Part shown: positions 1-8,525 of the stretch, piece after piece
Layout: every line of letters starts with the position of its first letter
Numbering within the stretch: position 1 is the stretch's first letter
Assembly (NCBI GenBank): GCA_964534355.1
Contig: CAZHNZ010000001.1
Span: forward strand, 1-64,000
Length of the DNA stretch: 64,000 bases
Reading direction: 5' to 3'
Origin: CAXXIC01 sp964534355
Lineage (GTDB): Bacteria; Bacteroidota; Bacteroidia; Bacteroidales; UBA7332
Position numbers and translations under genes: made by a program
Notes under the pieces: model-generated
Seen by the model: the letters and a program-made list of their open reading frames with translations, nothing else
Databases searched by the model: none
What the model was told of the DNA's origin: nothing

Positions 1-1405
1 TGTTTTCTTCGTAAATATAATCTTCGGGATAAATCATTTCGATGGTGGTTAATTTCCCTTCGGGGTAGTTTTTGAATACCACCGGATTAAAAAGGTATAG
101 TGCTGATTTGTACGAATAGAGAGTTTCCTTAAACCTGTTCAATTCAAAACCTGAATAAAACTGGTAGATGCTATCGGTCATGTAATTGTTCCAGTCCCAA
201 AATTTGGATGTCCCTCCATTTGTTTGTAGTATAGTGGTGTGTGTTTCCGGTACTTTCTCATTGTTTTTACTTTTCTTCAGCGGTGCATTTACGGTGTAAT
301 GATAAATACACTCCATGACGGTATTCCCCAGATTTGTTGTTGTTTTCACAGCTTCCCGGGCCGATTTAAGGTTTTTTGCTCTCTTCTTAATCTCTGGTCT
401 CACCGGTACGATGGGTTTGTAGTCGTATGGTAAGAAATCGGACATTCTTTGATTCCCCAGAAAGCCGTCCCAAAGAAGTACTTTTCCATCGTAATACCCT
501 TTGGGATTAAAATAGACGCGCTTTCCTGAAAAGCTGATTTTGCTGTCGGTGGAATAACCAGCCGGTGCATTAAATCTTATATATATATTGCCCGAATGAT
601 AGAGGTATTTCATACTATCTTCTTCAACGACCACTTCTTTTGGATTCAGTGGCTCCTTTTTCGCATTGAGCAGAGAGAATCTGGTTGTTCTCAAACTGTC
701 GCACCACAGCGATCTGAAGAACTGTAATCTTGAACCTACGAAAGTAACATATCGCTCTTTGTCGTATTGAGGTTTCAGGGTGCTATCTGTCAGCGCCAGG
801 TCTGTAAACAGGAAGTTGCCACCGCAGGCTGTCTCTTTGGTATTGCGGTTGTGGCTGAAAACATCCAGATGGAAGGTGATTTTGTAGCCCAGTCGTTTGT
901 TAATCACCCGAATCGGGTTCAATGCAAAGGCTTTCAATGTGTCTTTGCAGGTGTTGTAATTGAATGTGATATCCTCTTCGTTCTCAATAGAGCAGCTTAG
1001 TAGCTCGTGGTTTGCGCCCAGAAACTCTCCTTTGAATATCCTCATACACTGGGCTCTCGTTGCTTTCTTTATCTTTGTATTGGCCACTACTTTTATTTCG
1101 TTCAGCTCATAGGTTTTCGGCGTTAGCAAAACCGTCAAAGGATTCTCTTTGGCAGGGTTTGTAAGGGTGACGGAGTGATAACCCATTGCACTAATGGTTA
1201 GAGGCATGTCTCTGTATTTCGAGATGTTGAGCTCAAAATTGCCATCTTTGTCACTCAATGCCACGGCCATCGTGCCGTTGAAGTAGATGTAGGCGGCGGG
1301 CACTCCCTTGCGGGTGGTGTTGTCCAGCACTTTGCCTTTGATAATTTGTGCGCGGCATATGGCTGCTGAGAGGATGAGTAGGGATAGACAGATTAGTTTT
1401 TTCAT
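1..1405 (-). CDS. Carboxypeptidase-regulatory-like domain surface protein, C-terminus cut by window
   Basis: The frame is open from the ATG at 1405 to the window edge, giving at least 468 residues with no stop; the C-terminal end lies outside. Residues 1-20 are a signal peptide (MKKLICLSLLILSAAICRAQ). Residues 21 to about 105 read as a CarboxypepD_reg-like beta-sandwich (IIKGKVLDNTTRKGVPAAYI, then YELNEIKVVA), the module that usually precedes TonB-dependent barrels or stands at the start of Bacteroidota surface proteins. The remainder is rich in aromatic and charged residues and I cannot assign a family. No TonB plug (LNVDG-type) is visible, so this is probably not a receptor but a DUF-type surface or periplasmic protein. 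A palindrome sits over its likely promoter (1472-1507). Confidence 0.75.
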   Translation of the reverse strand, partial: MKKLICLSLLILSAAICRAQIIKGKVLDNTTRKGVPAAYIYFNGTMAVALSDKDGNFELNISKYRDMPLTISAMGYHSVTLTNPAKENPLTVLLTPKTYELNEIKVVANTKIKKATRAQCMRIFKGEFLGANHELLSCSIENEEDITFNYNTCKDTLKAFALNPIRVINKRLGYKITFHLDVFSHNRNTKETACGGNFLFTDLALTDSTLKPQYDKERYVTFVGSRLQFFRSLWCDSLRTTRFSLLNAKKEPLNPKEVVVEEDSMKYLYHSGNIYIRFNAPAGYSTDSKISFSGKRVYFNPKGYYDGKVLLWDGFLGNQRMSDFLPYDYKPIVPVRPEIKKRAKNLKSAREAVKTTTNLGNTVMECIYHYTVNAPLKKSKNNEKVPETHTTILQTNGGTSKFWDWNNYMTDSIYQFYSGFELNRFKETLYSYKSALYLFNPVVFKNYPEGKLTTIEMIYPEDYIYEEN

Positions 1406-1471
1406 GGTTTCGATTGAGGTTTTCAATATCAATTAAAAATTGCACATTAGCACAATATACATTCTTGTATT

Positions 1472-1507
1472 TAAGAGTTGCAAAGATAATGATATTTGCA
1501 ACTCTTA
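1472..1507. promoter_or_regulatory. 13-bp perfect inverted repeat over a minus-strand promoter
   Basis: TAAGAGTTGCAAA (1472-1484), 10-base spacer, TTTGCAACTCTTA (1495-1507): the arms match perfectly. On the minus strand the -7-like element TATCTTTG (1481-1488) lies inside it, about 75 bases before the ATG at 1405. It looks like an operator blocking or guiding this promoter. The cognate regulator is not identifiable. Confidence 0.6.
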
Positions 1508-1548
1508 GTATAATATTGATAAAAAAAACAGCAATCAATAGTTTCTTG

Positions 1549-3966
1549 TTAATTTCCGCTTCCCGCCTTGCGGTCGTCGTTCGAAATACCCCGTTTGGCT
1601 TTTTTGACAGAGATGTCCATTTTGCCGAAATTGTAGCTTACACTCAGGCGCAACATGCGGGCGTAGCTGAAGCCCTCGTTGTGTGCTTCGTATCCATTGC
1701 CTTTTATATCGTAGATGTAGGTTCTTTTTTCACGAAACGGCTCACTGACATTGAGGTTGATGGACATTTTTCGTTTGAAAAGTGCCTGCGACAACCCCAG
1801 GCTGCTGTAGGAATAACCGGACGATTTACCCTGCAAAAATACGTTGGGCGAAGAGTAGTTGCCGTTGGCATTGAAATTGGCATTTTTCCAGAGCTGCACG
1901 CTGAATCCGAGAGAAACCCGGTACGATAGCCCCTCGTTTGTCTGGCGAAAACCATTGCTGAATGATTCGTATTTTGCAAAACTGGAGCTGAAGTTCGAGT
2001 AGACATTAAACTTTGTGCCCATACGATACGATGCGTAACCATTGTACGAAAAGCGCTGATTAACACCGATATTCTCGTATGTAGAGGTGGTAACACTGGC
2101 CGAGTCCATAGACGATACATGCTCGATGGAGTTGTTGTTTATAGCCGCACTCAGCGAAGAGTTGAAGCTGAATTTCGACGTAAACAGGCTGTACGAAAGA
2201 TCGAACGAATGAGATATTTCCGACTCCAGATTGGGATTTCCGTAGCGGATATACATCGGGTAACGGCGATCGACATAAGGATTGAGGTACCACACGCTGG
2301 GGCGTTGCAGGCGCTGGGTGTAAGATGTTTTGATGGTCTGTCCGGGCTTTATCTGATACGAGAGGGTGATGTAGGGCACGAGATTGAAAAGACGATTGGA
2401 AAAGTGCACCACCTCTACAGACTCAGACCGGCCTTCGTTCCAGGTGCGCTCAATTCGCAAACCCGATTTAGCGGTAAACTTCTTCAGCTTAAACACATAG
2501 CCACCATACGCGCCCAGAATGTACTGGTCGTAGCCCAGCTCGTTGCTTTTGTCGGTTTTCAGAGAGTCGTTGCGGTATAGGTCTGAGTTATCTATGCTTC
2601 CGCGATAAATTGCCTTCACACCGCACTCAATCTGGTGTTTTTTGCTGAGCGGATCGTAATAATCGACCTGAAAGGTGTGCTCCTGATCCCTGTTTTTGCT
2701 CTCCGAGCGCTGGGTATATGGGGTATAATTGATGGCCGTTTCGGCATCAATTCCGGTTGTACTGGTAGAGGTATAGGGACTTGTATCGAATTTGTAAGAG
2801 ACAGTAAATGTCTTATCCGGTTTTTTGTAGGTCTTCTGATAGTCGATATTTCCGGCAATCGAGAAGTAGTTTGATTTCCCATTATTGTCGCTTCTGAAAT
2901 AGCGGGTGCGTTTTATGTCCGACGTATCTTTGGTGTCTGTCCACGAATAACCGCTGTTGTCGGAGCTGCCGGAATAGCCCCAAAACGACATGCTGAGAAG
3001 CCTGAGCGAGTCTATTTCGTAACCCAGATCTCCTGAAAAACTGTTTGAATTGCCACTGTATTTCCGGCGGCTAAAGCTGGTGCTTTTGTGGTAAACAGGG
3101 CTCATATTGTTGACACTCCAGCCCTCTCCGCCCGATTCGGGTTGTTTGTTCTGACTACTGCTTACCTGACCGGACAAGCTAAATTTGCCGAGTTTAGCGG
3201 TGGTGTAGAGGCTTGCATTGGCACTACCCCGCGAGTCGAAACCGGTATTAACGCTTCCATTGTAGCCGTTCATGGTTTTTTTCATCGTGATGATATTAAT
3301 GATGCCGCCCACACCTTCCGCTTCGTATTTGGACGAAGGACTGGTGATCACCTCTATATCTTTGATGGAGTTGGCTGGTAGGCTTTTAATCACCTCTTTG
3401 AAGTTTTTCGACATCATCGAATTCGATTTGCCGTTCACCAATACCTTGTAATTGCTTTGTCCGTTGAGTGTTATGTTCTCGTCTCCGTCCACATTGAGTA
3501 GCGGCACTTTGCGTAAAATCTCGAGTCCGTTGCTGGTTTTCGACTCCGGATCCGACTCTATGCTGTAGGTAATTTTATCCACATCTACCTTAACCAGAGG
3601 CTTTTGCGCTACTACAGAAACTTCCTTCAGCGCTGCACCCTCATCGAGTTTCAGAGTGCCAAGATTTGTCTTTTCGCCTGTCAGCTCCACTGCCTGGCTG
3701 AGCTCTTTGAAGCCAATGGCTGATACAATCAGTCTGTATTTTTGGTTTTCCTTCACGGCGAGCGTGAATTTTCCGGAAGCATCGGAACTCAGTTTTTTCA
3801 CCAGTTTCGCACTGTCTGTTTGCAGCGTAATGGTGGCGTAGGGGATTGATTTGTTGCTTTTTTGCTCCGTAACCTGACCGGTGAGCTGAAACTGCGGGGA
3901 TTTGTTTTGTGCGTGCAGGGTTGTGAAAATGAGTAGAGAAAATAAAAATGCGATTTTTTTAATCAT
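1549..3966 (-). CDS. TonB-dependent receptor-like outer membrane beta-barrel protein
   Basis: 805 residues. A signal peptide (1-19) is followed by a CarboxypepD_reg-like domain (about 25-112: QLTGQVTEQKSNKSIPYATI). Next comes a short plug-like domain (about 115-230) with LLNVDGDENITLNGQ and VGGIINIITMKK, the sequences that mark the plug-to-barrel junction. The rest (about 240-790) is repeated amphipathic strands typical of the outer-membrane beta-barrel protein family of Bacteroidota. No TonB box is obvious and there is no SusD partner, so this is not a SusC-type glycan receptor. Proteins of this class usually have no known substrate. It is a separate unit from the gene before it, with 143 bases between. 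Confidence 0.85.
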   Translation of the reverse strand: MIKKIAFLFSLLIFTTLHAQNKSPQFQLTGQVTEQKSNKSIPYATITLQTDSAKLVKKLSSDASGKFTLAVKENQKYRLIVSAIGFKELSQAVELTGEKTNLGTLKLDEGAALKEVSVVAQKPLVKVDVDKITYSIESDPESKTSNGLEILRKVPLLNVDGDENITLNGQSNYKVLVNGKSNSMMSKNFKEVIKSLPANSIKDIEVITSPSSKYEAEGVGGIINIITMKKTMNGYNGSVNTGFDSRGSANASLYTTAKLGKFSLSGQVSSSQNKQPESGGEGWSVNNMSPVYHKSTSFSRRKYSGNSNSFSGDLGYEIDSLRLLSMSFWGYSGSSDNSGYSWTDTKDTSDIKRTRYFRSDNNGKSNYFSIAGNIDYQKTYKKPDKTFTVSYKFDTSPYTSTSTTGIDAETAINYTPYTQRSESKNRDQEHTFQVDYYDPLSKKHQIECGVKAIYRGSIDNSDLYRNDSLKTDKSNELGYDQYILGAYGGYVFKLKKFTAKSGLRIERTWNEGRSESVEVVHFSNRLFNLVPYITLSYQIKPGQTIKTSYTQRLQRPSVWYLNPYVDRRYPMYIRYGNPNLESEISHSFDLSYSLFTSKFSFNSSLSAAINNNSIEHVSSMDSASVTTSTYENIGVNQRFSYNGYASYRMGTKFNVYSNFSSSFAKYESFSNGFRQTNEGLSYRVSLGFSVQLWKNANFNANGNYSSPNVFLQGKSSGYSYSSLGLSQALFKRKMSINLNVSEPFREKRTYIYDIKGNGYEAHNEGFSYARMLRLSVSYNFGKMDISVKKAKRGISNDDRKAGSGN

Positions 3967-4025
3967 GGGATTGGTGGGTGTTTTATAATAATTATTTTTT
4001 TCATTTTCAGATTTAGCAAGATATT

Positions 4026-4069
4026 AATTGGAACGCTGATGCCCGCTGATTTAACGGATAATATACGGA
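4026..4069. repeat. Dispersed repeat, copy 1
   Basis: The sequence starts AATTGGAACGCTGATGCCCG and continues with a GATTTAACGGATAA block. It matches 5591-5626 with a single T/G difference over 36 bases. It lies between the receptor gene and the thioredoxin gene and is non-coding. Confidence 0.75.
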
Positions 4070-4127
4070 TAACGACAACTAATCATTCCCGCTGCACAAT
4101 TTAATAAACGAAAACAAAATATGGTTT

Positions 4128-4171
4128 ATTGTAGTGTAAAATTAATTTACAAATCAAAATTACACTCCAAT
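4128..4171. promoter_or_regulatory. Inverted repeat with AGTGTA/TACACT arms and minus-strand -7 element
   Basis: ATTGTAGTGTAA (4128-4139) and TTACACTCCAAT (4160-4171) are inverted with one mismatch. A TAATTTTG -7-like element (minus, 4155-4162) overlaps the right arm. It probably contains the promoter of the receptor gene, whose leader would be about 180 bases, or the end of the thioredoxin transcript. The half sites equal those at 13760-13779. Confidence 0.45.
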
Positions 4172-4191
4172 ATACCATCGATGAAAAACGA

Positions 4192-5532
4192 TTACTTCCA
4201 CGTTTGCTCACGGGCTTCCATTTTTCTCAAAGTCTCTTCATACACCTTCTTATCCGAATTGGTTTTCACAGCCATATCGAGAGCCTTTTTCTCCATCTCA
4301 ATGGCCTCTTTGCTGTTACCTAACTTATAAAGCAGATTGGCATACGTGTCCAGAAACATCGGACTTTCTGGATACATTTCGAGAGAGCGCGCCGACCACC
4401 GCAGGGCGTTTTTCAGCATTTTTTCATCCGAAACACGCTCAAAGAAATTCCAGGCGACATTATTCAATGCCTGACTATATTTATCGCGATCGGCAGTTGC
4501 CAGGTACTGTTTGGTTTTCTTTATTTGAACAGAATCCATTTCGGGCACAAGCTTTTGCTTAATCCATTCATTAAAAGCCAACAGCTTCTTCTGATCAGAT
4601 TTGGCAATGGAATCGGGCGAAACGACCATCAAAACCTTGTCGCAATAATCTGTGGCAGAGCTAATGTATTTTTCATTATTGCCAGTTCCCTTGTAAAAAT
4701 ACATATATAACTCTTCACTGGATATTTTGTTAGGTATATCCCCTAATTTATCATATTCTGCCACCGCCTGTTTGAGCAGTTGCTTATTTTTTTCCTTTGT
4801 GGCAATGCGTAATGAATTATTCACTGCGGCAAGAAGCGTATTTTCAAGCCCCTGAAAACGGTATGCAAACAGAGCTTTATTTTCAGATAGATTCTTGTAT
4901 GCCAATGAATTTATCTGCAAATCGCGACCCGTTTGCTTGTAGATTTCGATCACCTTATCCGACGTGCGTTGGTCGGCAGGCAGCAGGTTCAGATATTCAT
5001 CGAACAGTTCGGTATTCGACTTGCCCAGCCTGGAGCGTTTCTCCATATAAGCCAACAGAAAATCGGGGTCGTTTTTCTTGTCGGAATACTCTTTTTCCCA
5101 TACAGAAAAGGGTTTGGGGTCATTGAATTCGGCCATGGCCTTATTCGATTCAGCCATGAAATTCTGAGCCGGCATTGAGCCCACAGACCGGTAAAACAGC
5201 TCGCCGTCTGCCTTCACGAACAGGTAGGTCGGATAGGATTTGACTTCGTATTTTTTAGCGATTTCGCGTCCCTCACCATTCTCGGCATCGAGCTTATAAC
5301 ACACATAGTTTTTGTTGAAAACGGCTCCCACTTCGGGCAGGATAAAAATCTCTTTACTCATCTTCTTGCACGGGCCACACCAGGTGGTGTAGACATCCAC
5401 AAATACGGGTTTGTTGGTTTGACGGGCTTTTTCGAGCACTTCGGCCCAGGTGCCGGTTTCGAACTGTATACCCTGTGAGAATACAGAAAGGGTAATGAGC
5501 AGTGCAAATGCAATAGACACGTGTTTTTTCAT
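4192..5532 (-). CDS. Secreted thioredoxin-fold protein with helical C-terminal half
   Basis: 446 residues. A signal peptide (1-20) is followed by a thioredoxin domain (about 25-140) with the catalytic pair C52-G-P-C55 in TTWCGPCKKM and the cis-proline P101 in KSYPTYLFV. This arrangement belongs to the DsbD-gamma/thioredoxin_7 type of periplasmic thiol proteins. The part from about 150 on is helical; near the end (about 345-440) it resembles TPR repeats (NNVAWNFFE, WSARSLEMYPESPMFLDTYA, GNSKEAIEMEKKAL). It likely reduces or isomerises disulfides in exported proteins, with the C-terminal half for protein contact. It stands alone, flanked on both sides by copies of the same dispersed repeat. Confidence 0.85.
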   Translation of the reverse strand: MKKHVSIAFALLITLSVFSQGIQFETGTWAEVLEKARQTNKPVFVDVYTTWCGPCKKMSKEIFILPEVGAVFNKNYVCYKLDAENGEGREIAKKYEVKSYPTYLFVKADGELFYRSVGSMPAQNFMAESNKAMAEFNDPKPFSVWEKEYSDKKNDPDFLLAYMEKRSRLGKSNTELFDEYLNLLPADQRTSDKVIEIYKQTGRDLQINSLAYKNLSENKALFAYRFQGLENTLLAAVNNSLRIATKEKNKQLLKQAVAEYDKLGDIPNKISSEELYMYFYKGTGNNEKYISSATDYCDKVLMVVSPDSIAKSDQKKLLAFNEWIKQKLVPEMDSVQIKKTKQYLATADRDKYSQALNNVAWNFFERVSDEKMLKNALRWSARSLEMYPESPMFLDTYANLLYKLGNSKEAIEMEKKALDMAVKTNSDKKVYEETLRKMEAREQTWK

Positions 5533-5567
5533 GGTGTTTTGGGTTTTAATTTAATAAATATTTTTTT

Positions 5568-5636
5568 AATTGGAACGCTGATATATAGTCAATTGGAACG
5601 CTGATGCCCGCGGATTTAACGGATAATTACGGATTT
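5568..5636. repeat. Dispersed repeat, copy 2 (partial copy plus fuller copy)
   Basis: AATTGGAACGCTGAT occurs at 5568-5582 and again at 5591-5605. The second occurrence continues into GCCCGCGGATTTAACGGATA, matching the repeat at 4026. The unit is therefore partly duplicated in tandem. Confidence 0.75.
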
Positions 5637-5691
5637 ATTACCGTTGGGTGGTTTACTTCGTAAATCAATCTGAGCAAAAGCTGTTTATTAC

Positions 5692-6123
5692 TCAATCATA
5701 CTTCTTAATCAGTTTTCCATTCAGATAAGCAGCCTCAATATTTCTCAAAGACTCTTTATATTCAGCCTTGTCATTGTCAGGATGCAAAATATCCACCGAG
5801 TCGGTCAGCACAATCAACGTATCTCCATCGTACCTCAGACTACGGTAGAAGCGGTATTGATGCTTCATATCACCTTCAATAAAGGAAGAATAAGACGAAC
5901 CCTTTATTTTGCAAAAAACATATTTCTCTGCAACCCTTGTATTCTGACCTTTGAAATGTACGACTTTTATCAGATCACTTTTAATGTTTAAAAAATCACA
6001 CGGGTGAATATGCCCTGTATTATTGTCTAAATTATACTTGTGGTATGCCATGTTTGCCACATAAAAACTGACGAAAATCGCCAGCAGCGAGAATAGTAAT
6101 ATATTACTTTTTTTCATCTTCAT
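5692..6123 (-). CDS. Small single-span membrane protein, paralog C
   Basis: 143 residues. An N-terminal hydrophobic segment (about 7-25, KKSNILLFSLLAIFVSFYVA) is followed by a soluble part of mixed beta character. The end reads AAYLNGKLIKKYD, which aligns with IYLNKKLIKEYP (8104-8511) and TYLNDELIKDYE (10703-11149); the three form one family of unknown function. The gene is last in the transporter operon and its start overlaps the end of the GntR gene by 20 bases, so the two are probably translated together. The uncleaved N-terminal anchor suggests the bulk faces the periplasm. Confidence 0.75.
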   Translation of the reverse strand: MKMKKSNILLFSLLAIFVSFYVANMAYHKYNLDNNTGHIHPCDFLNIKSDLIKVVHFKGQNTRVAEKYVFCKIKGSSYSSFIEGDMKHQYRFYRSLRYDGDTLIVLTDSVDILHPDNDKAEYKESLRNIEAAYLNGKLIKKYD

Positions 6124-6493
6124 TTCCGGTTAGTTGTTGCAGGTATTTGTAGTATTCTGTCTCAATTTCGACAGGGGTAATGCCCAGCAGATGCATGTTT
6201 TTGATCAGTACAGGCAGTCCTGTGGCCACAAACTCGGCGCGACGGATTTTGAGCACCTCCTCAAAAGCCCTCTCCGACAGGAAATAGCCCACACCGCGTT
6301 TGTTGAAAATCACCTCCACCGTTTGCAGCCGGTCGTAGGTGCGCATCACCGTATTTGGGTTTACCTCCAGCTCTACGGCCAGGTCGCGCACCGAGGGAAT
6401 GCGTCCGCCCGGGCTCCAGTCGCGTGCCAGAATGCGCTCGTATATCCACTCCGCAATCTGCACAAAAATGGGTTGTGCGTCGTTGAATTTCAT
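6104..6493 (-). CDS. GntR-family transcriptional regulator, YtrA type
   Basis: 129 residues, the short form typical of the YtrA subfamily. The winged helix-turn-helix spans residues 9 to about 72 (FVQIAEWIYERILARDW; IPSVRDLAVELEVNPNTVMR; RGVGYFL wing). A short helical tail (about 75-129) follows, too small for a classical ligand domain. YtrA regulators usually repress the ABC transporter operon in which they lie. Here the gene overlaps the permease before it by four bases (ATGA) and the small gene after it by 20, so it is in the operon. A palindrome over the operon promoter (13760-13779) is its likely operator. Confidence 0.9.
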   Translation of the reverse strand: MKFNDAQPIFVQIAEWIYERILARDWSPGGRIPSVRDLAVELEVNPNTVMRTYDRLQTVEVIFNKRGVGYFLSERAFEEVLKIRRAEFVATGLPVLIKNMHLLGITPVEIETEYYKYLQQLTGNEDEKK

Positions 6494-7293
6494 GCTTTTA
6501 TCTCCTTCTTTTTAAATCTCAGCCAGTTGACGTAAAACAGTCCCGTCAATAGGATGAAAGCAGGTACAAATACTGTCCACGAAAGCTGTATCAGCCCCGC
6601 CGGATTATTGGTGGCATACTCCTGAATCGACTTCACAAAACGACCGAAGAAGTCCGGATTGAACAGATTCAACACCACAAGCGACAGAAAATTGGTTGCA
6701 ACATAGAAAATGCCAAGCACCTTGAGCACCGCATAATTTTTGAAAACAAGCTGCCCCAACACCAACATGTGAAACATCAGATAAAGTAACAGCACATTCA
6801 TCAGCATATAAGGCAGCATGATTTGCCCGAATTTCATGTTGTTCCACAACTCCATTTCGGGAAATAAAAGTTGGATGAACGAAAACGGATGTGCCGTTGT
6901 GGTGTGTACAAAAATCGTGTTTATCAGTTCGAAAACCGACATGTAAAACACAAATGGAATCACAAAAGAGGTAAGCATCAGGTAGATATATTTCTCCTTT
7001 GGTGATGCCGGAAGCAGATGCAGTAGCTGCGATTTCACACCGCCGGCCCCTTTGGCAAAGGCCAGATGTATGTGGTAAATGAGCATAGCAAGCAGCGTCC
7101 ATTTCGCAAACAAGGCCAGCAATACCGACATAAATTCCGGTTTGGGTCCTCTCACATCACCAATAGTCATATAATTAAAACCCACGAAAAACAAAACAAG
7201 TATCAGAACAGGGAAAATCAGATTTTTCCTCTTTTCTACCCAAAAATGACAAAGCAAAGCCCGCAGGCGGAACCAGCTAAAATTATCTTCCAT
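6490..7293 (-). CDS. ABC-2-type membrane protein, paralog F
   Basis: 267 residues with about six membrane spans (near 27-44, 60-82, 105-130, 155-180, 195-213, 235-258). It shares with the five other membrane proteins of this run an N-terminal MEDNFSWFRLRALLCHFWVE motif, a loop LLPASPKEKYIYL before span 3, and a basic tail after the last span (NWLRFKKKEIKA). These features fit a transport partner of the ATPase at 12897-13727. It overlaps the GntR gene by four bases and follows the paralog at 7318 by 24 bases. Its substrate is unknown. Confidence 0.75.
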   Translation of the reverse strand: MEDNFSWFRLRALLCHFWVEKRKNLIFPVLILVLFFVGFNYMTIGDVRGPKPEFMSVLLALFAKWTLLAMLIYHIHLAFAKGAGGVKSQLLHLLPASPKEKYIYLMLTSFVIPFVFYMSVFELINTIFVHTTTAHPFSFIQLLFPEMELWNNMKFGQIMLPYMLMNVLLLYLMFHMLVLGQLVFKNYAVLKVLGIFYVATNFLSLVVLNLFNPDFFGRFVKSIQEYATNNPAGLIQLSWTVFVPAFILLTGLFYVNWLRFKKKEIKA

Positions 7294-7317
7294 ATCAGTA
7301 TTTTTTATACATTGGTA

Positions 7318-8073
7318 TTACAAACTCTTTTCCATTTCCCTGAATTTCAGCAGTGCCGTGTAGAGCATTGCCGCAAGGAAACAACACAACAGCACCAGGC
7401 TGAAAGGCCAATAGTCGGCATACAGACCACCGTCTATCACTATCTTTTGGTTATGGGATTGCGTACTCATTCCGCCCAGTGGAGACGAACCTGCCCCCCC
7501 TCCCAAATAAATTTGATGAATTTGACTATGAATAATCCCCAGCAAAACCGACTCAAACAGTATATTCAGCAGAATGCAACGAATTGTATTGAGCTTAGGC
7601 AGAGCCAAACGCATAATAAACAATGTAGAAAAGAAAATGAACGACCGCAGAAAAGCCGGAAAGGTATTAAATGTTTTGTACTTAGTCGAATGATAAACAA
7701 CATCCGGTTGAATCAAAAACAGGATCCCCTTCACCACATACAACTCTGCCAGCAGAAACAAGTGGGGCAATAGCCAGCCGGCCACGAGGAAAAAGAGGAA
7801 TTTTTCAATAGCAGATGCCGGCAATAACAGGTAATGCCCCAACCGCTCCTGTTTGTCTATACTCCGAAATGCAAAAAAGAGAAAAGCCAGGTCTGACAGC
7901 ACAAACAAGGCGGATAAATAACCATTAGACATACTAGCCGTTCCATCACCGGTTTCGTACCAAAAAGCAGCCGGCAGCGAAATAACAGCAATCAGCAGAA
8001 GCGCTTTCCGGTACTCCGCCCAATAGCGAACAAGCAGGCCAATAAGGCGTTGAAAATCAAATGTTTCTTTCAT
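7318..8073 (-). CDS. ABC-2-type membrane protein, paralog E
   Basis: 251 residues with about six hydrophobic segments. The start MKETFDFQRLIGLLVRYWAE and the loop LLPASAIEKFLFF align well with the other five membrane proteins of the run, and the C-terminal end is a charged KFREMEKSL. A Gly-rich loop (YLGGGAGSSPLGG, about 189-201) before the last span is particular to this copy. It sits between a small single-span gene (30 bases upstream) and paralog F. I infer a role in the same transporter; no transport family beyond ABC-2-like can be named. Confidence 0.75.
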   Translation of the reverse strand: MKETFDFQRLIGLLVRYWAEYRKALLLIAVISLPAAFWYETGDGTASMSNGYLSALFVLSDLAFLFFAFRSIDKQERLGHYLLLPASAIEKFLFFLVAGWLLPHLFLLAELYVVKGILFLIQPDVVYHSTKYKTFNTFPAFLRSFIFFSTLFIMRLALPKLNTIRCILLNILFESVLLGIIHSQIHQIYLGGGAGSSPLGGMSTQSHNQKIVIDGGLYADYWPFSLVLLCCFLAAMLYTALLKFREMEKSL

Positions 8074-8103
8074 AATGTTATGCGTTTATTACCACAGATT
8101 GTT

Positions 8104-8511
8104 TTACTGAGGATATTCTTTTATTAACTTCTTATTCAGATAAATTCTATCCGGTGTGATGTTGATTCTGATTTTTCCTTCCCAGATTTCTGACGGAAAA
8201 TTCATCTTCCGAAACACGACCAGAGTATCTCTGTTTATCCGGCTTGAACGGAAAAACTCTGCAATGAAAGCCGTATCTCCTTCTATCGTCCAGTGAGGAT
8301 TTCTTGTGTATCCAAATTCTATCTGTTTCAGCTGAGACGAATCGGTCAGAATAACATAGTAAATGCTGTCGCGTTTTGACACCAGTTCTTTTACCCGCTC
8401 TATGCGCCAGCTCACCTTTGAGTGCCACGATTTTATATAGAATATATTACCCAAATAGCCGGCCATAAAAATGGTTACCAGGACAATCAGCACAACGTTA
8501 CTTTTTTTCAT
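8104..8511 (-). CDS. Small single-span membrane protein, paralog B
   Basis: 135 residues from the ATG at 8511. A longer frame to 8643 exists but would overlap the gene before it, and the chosen start gives the same MKKSN-type anchor as paralog C. One membrane segment (about 5-22) is followed by a soluble domain with YYVILTDSSQLK (shared with paralog A as VVVLTDSSQLK) and the tail IYLNKKLIKEYP. Function unknown. It lies between paralogs D and E of the membrane proteins, 14 bases after the former. Confidence 0.75.
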   Translation of the reverse strand: MKKSNVVLIVLVTIFMAGYLGNIFYIKSWHSKVSWRIERVKELVSKRDSIYYVILTDSSQLKQIEFGYTRNPHWTIEGDTAFIAEFFRSSRINRDTLVVFRKMNFPSEIWEGKIRINITPDRIYLNKKLIKEYPQ

Positions 8512-8525
8512 AGTTCTATTATTTT

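Noticed and set aside
1414..1929. 171-codon plus-strand frame at the end of the receptor gene
   Set aside because: Overlaps the promoter palindrome and the receptor; no family features.
7066..7773. 235-codon plus-strand frame over two membrane proteins
   Set aside because: Gln/His-rich low-complexity product spanning two real genes and their spacer; not a protein-like sequence.
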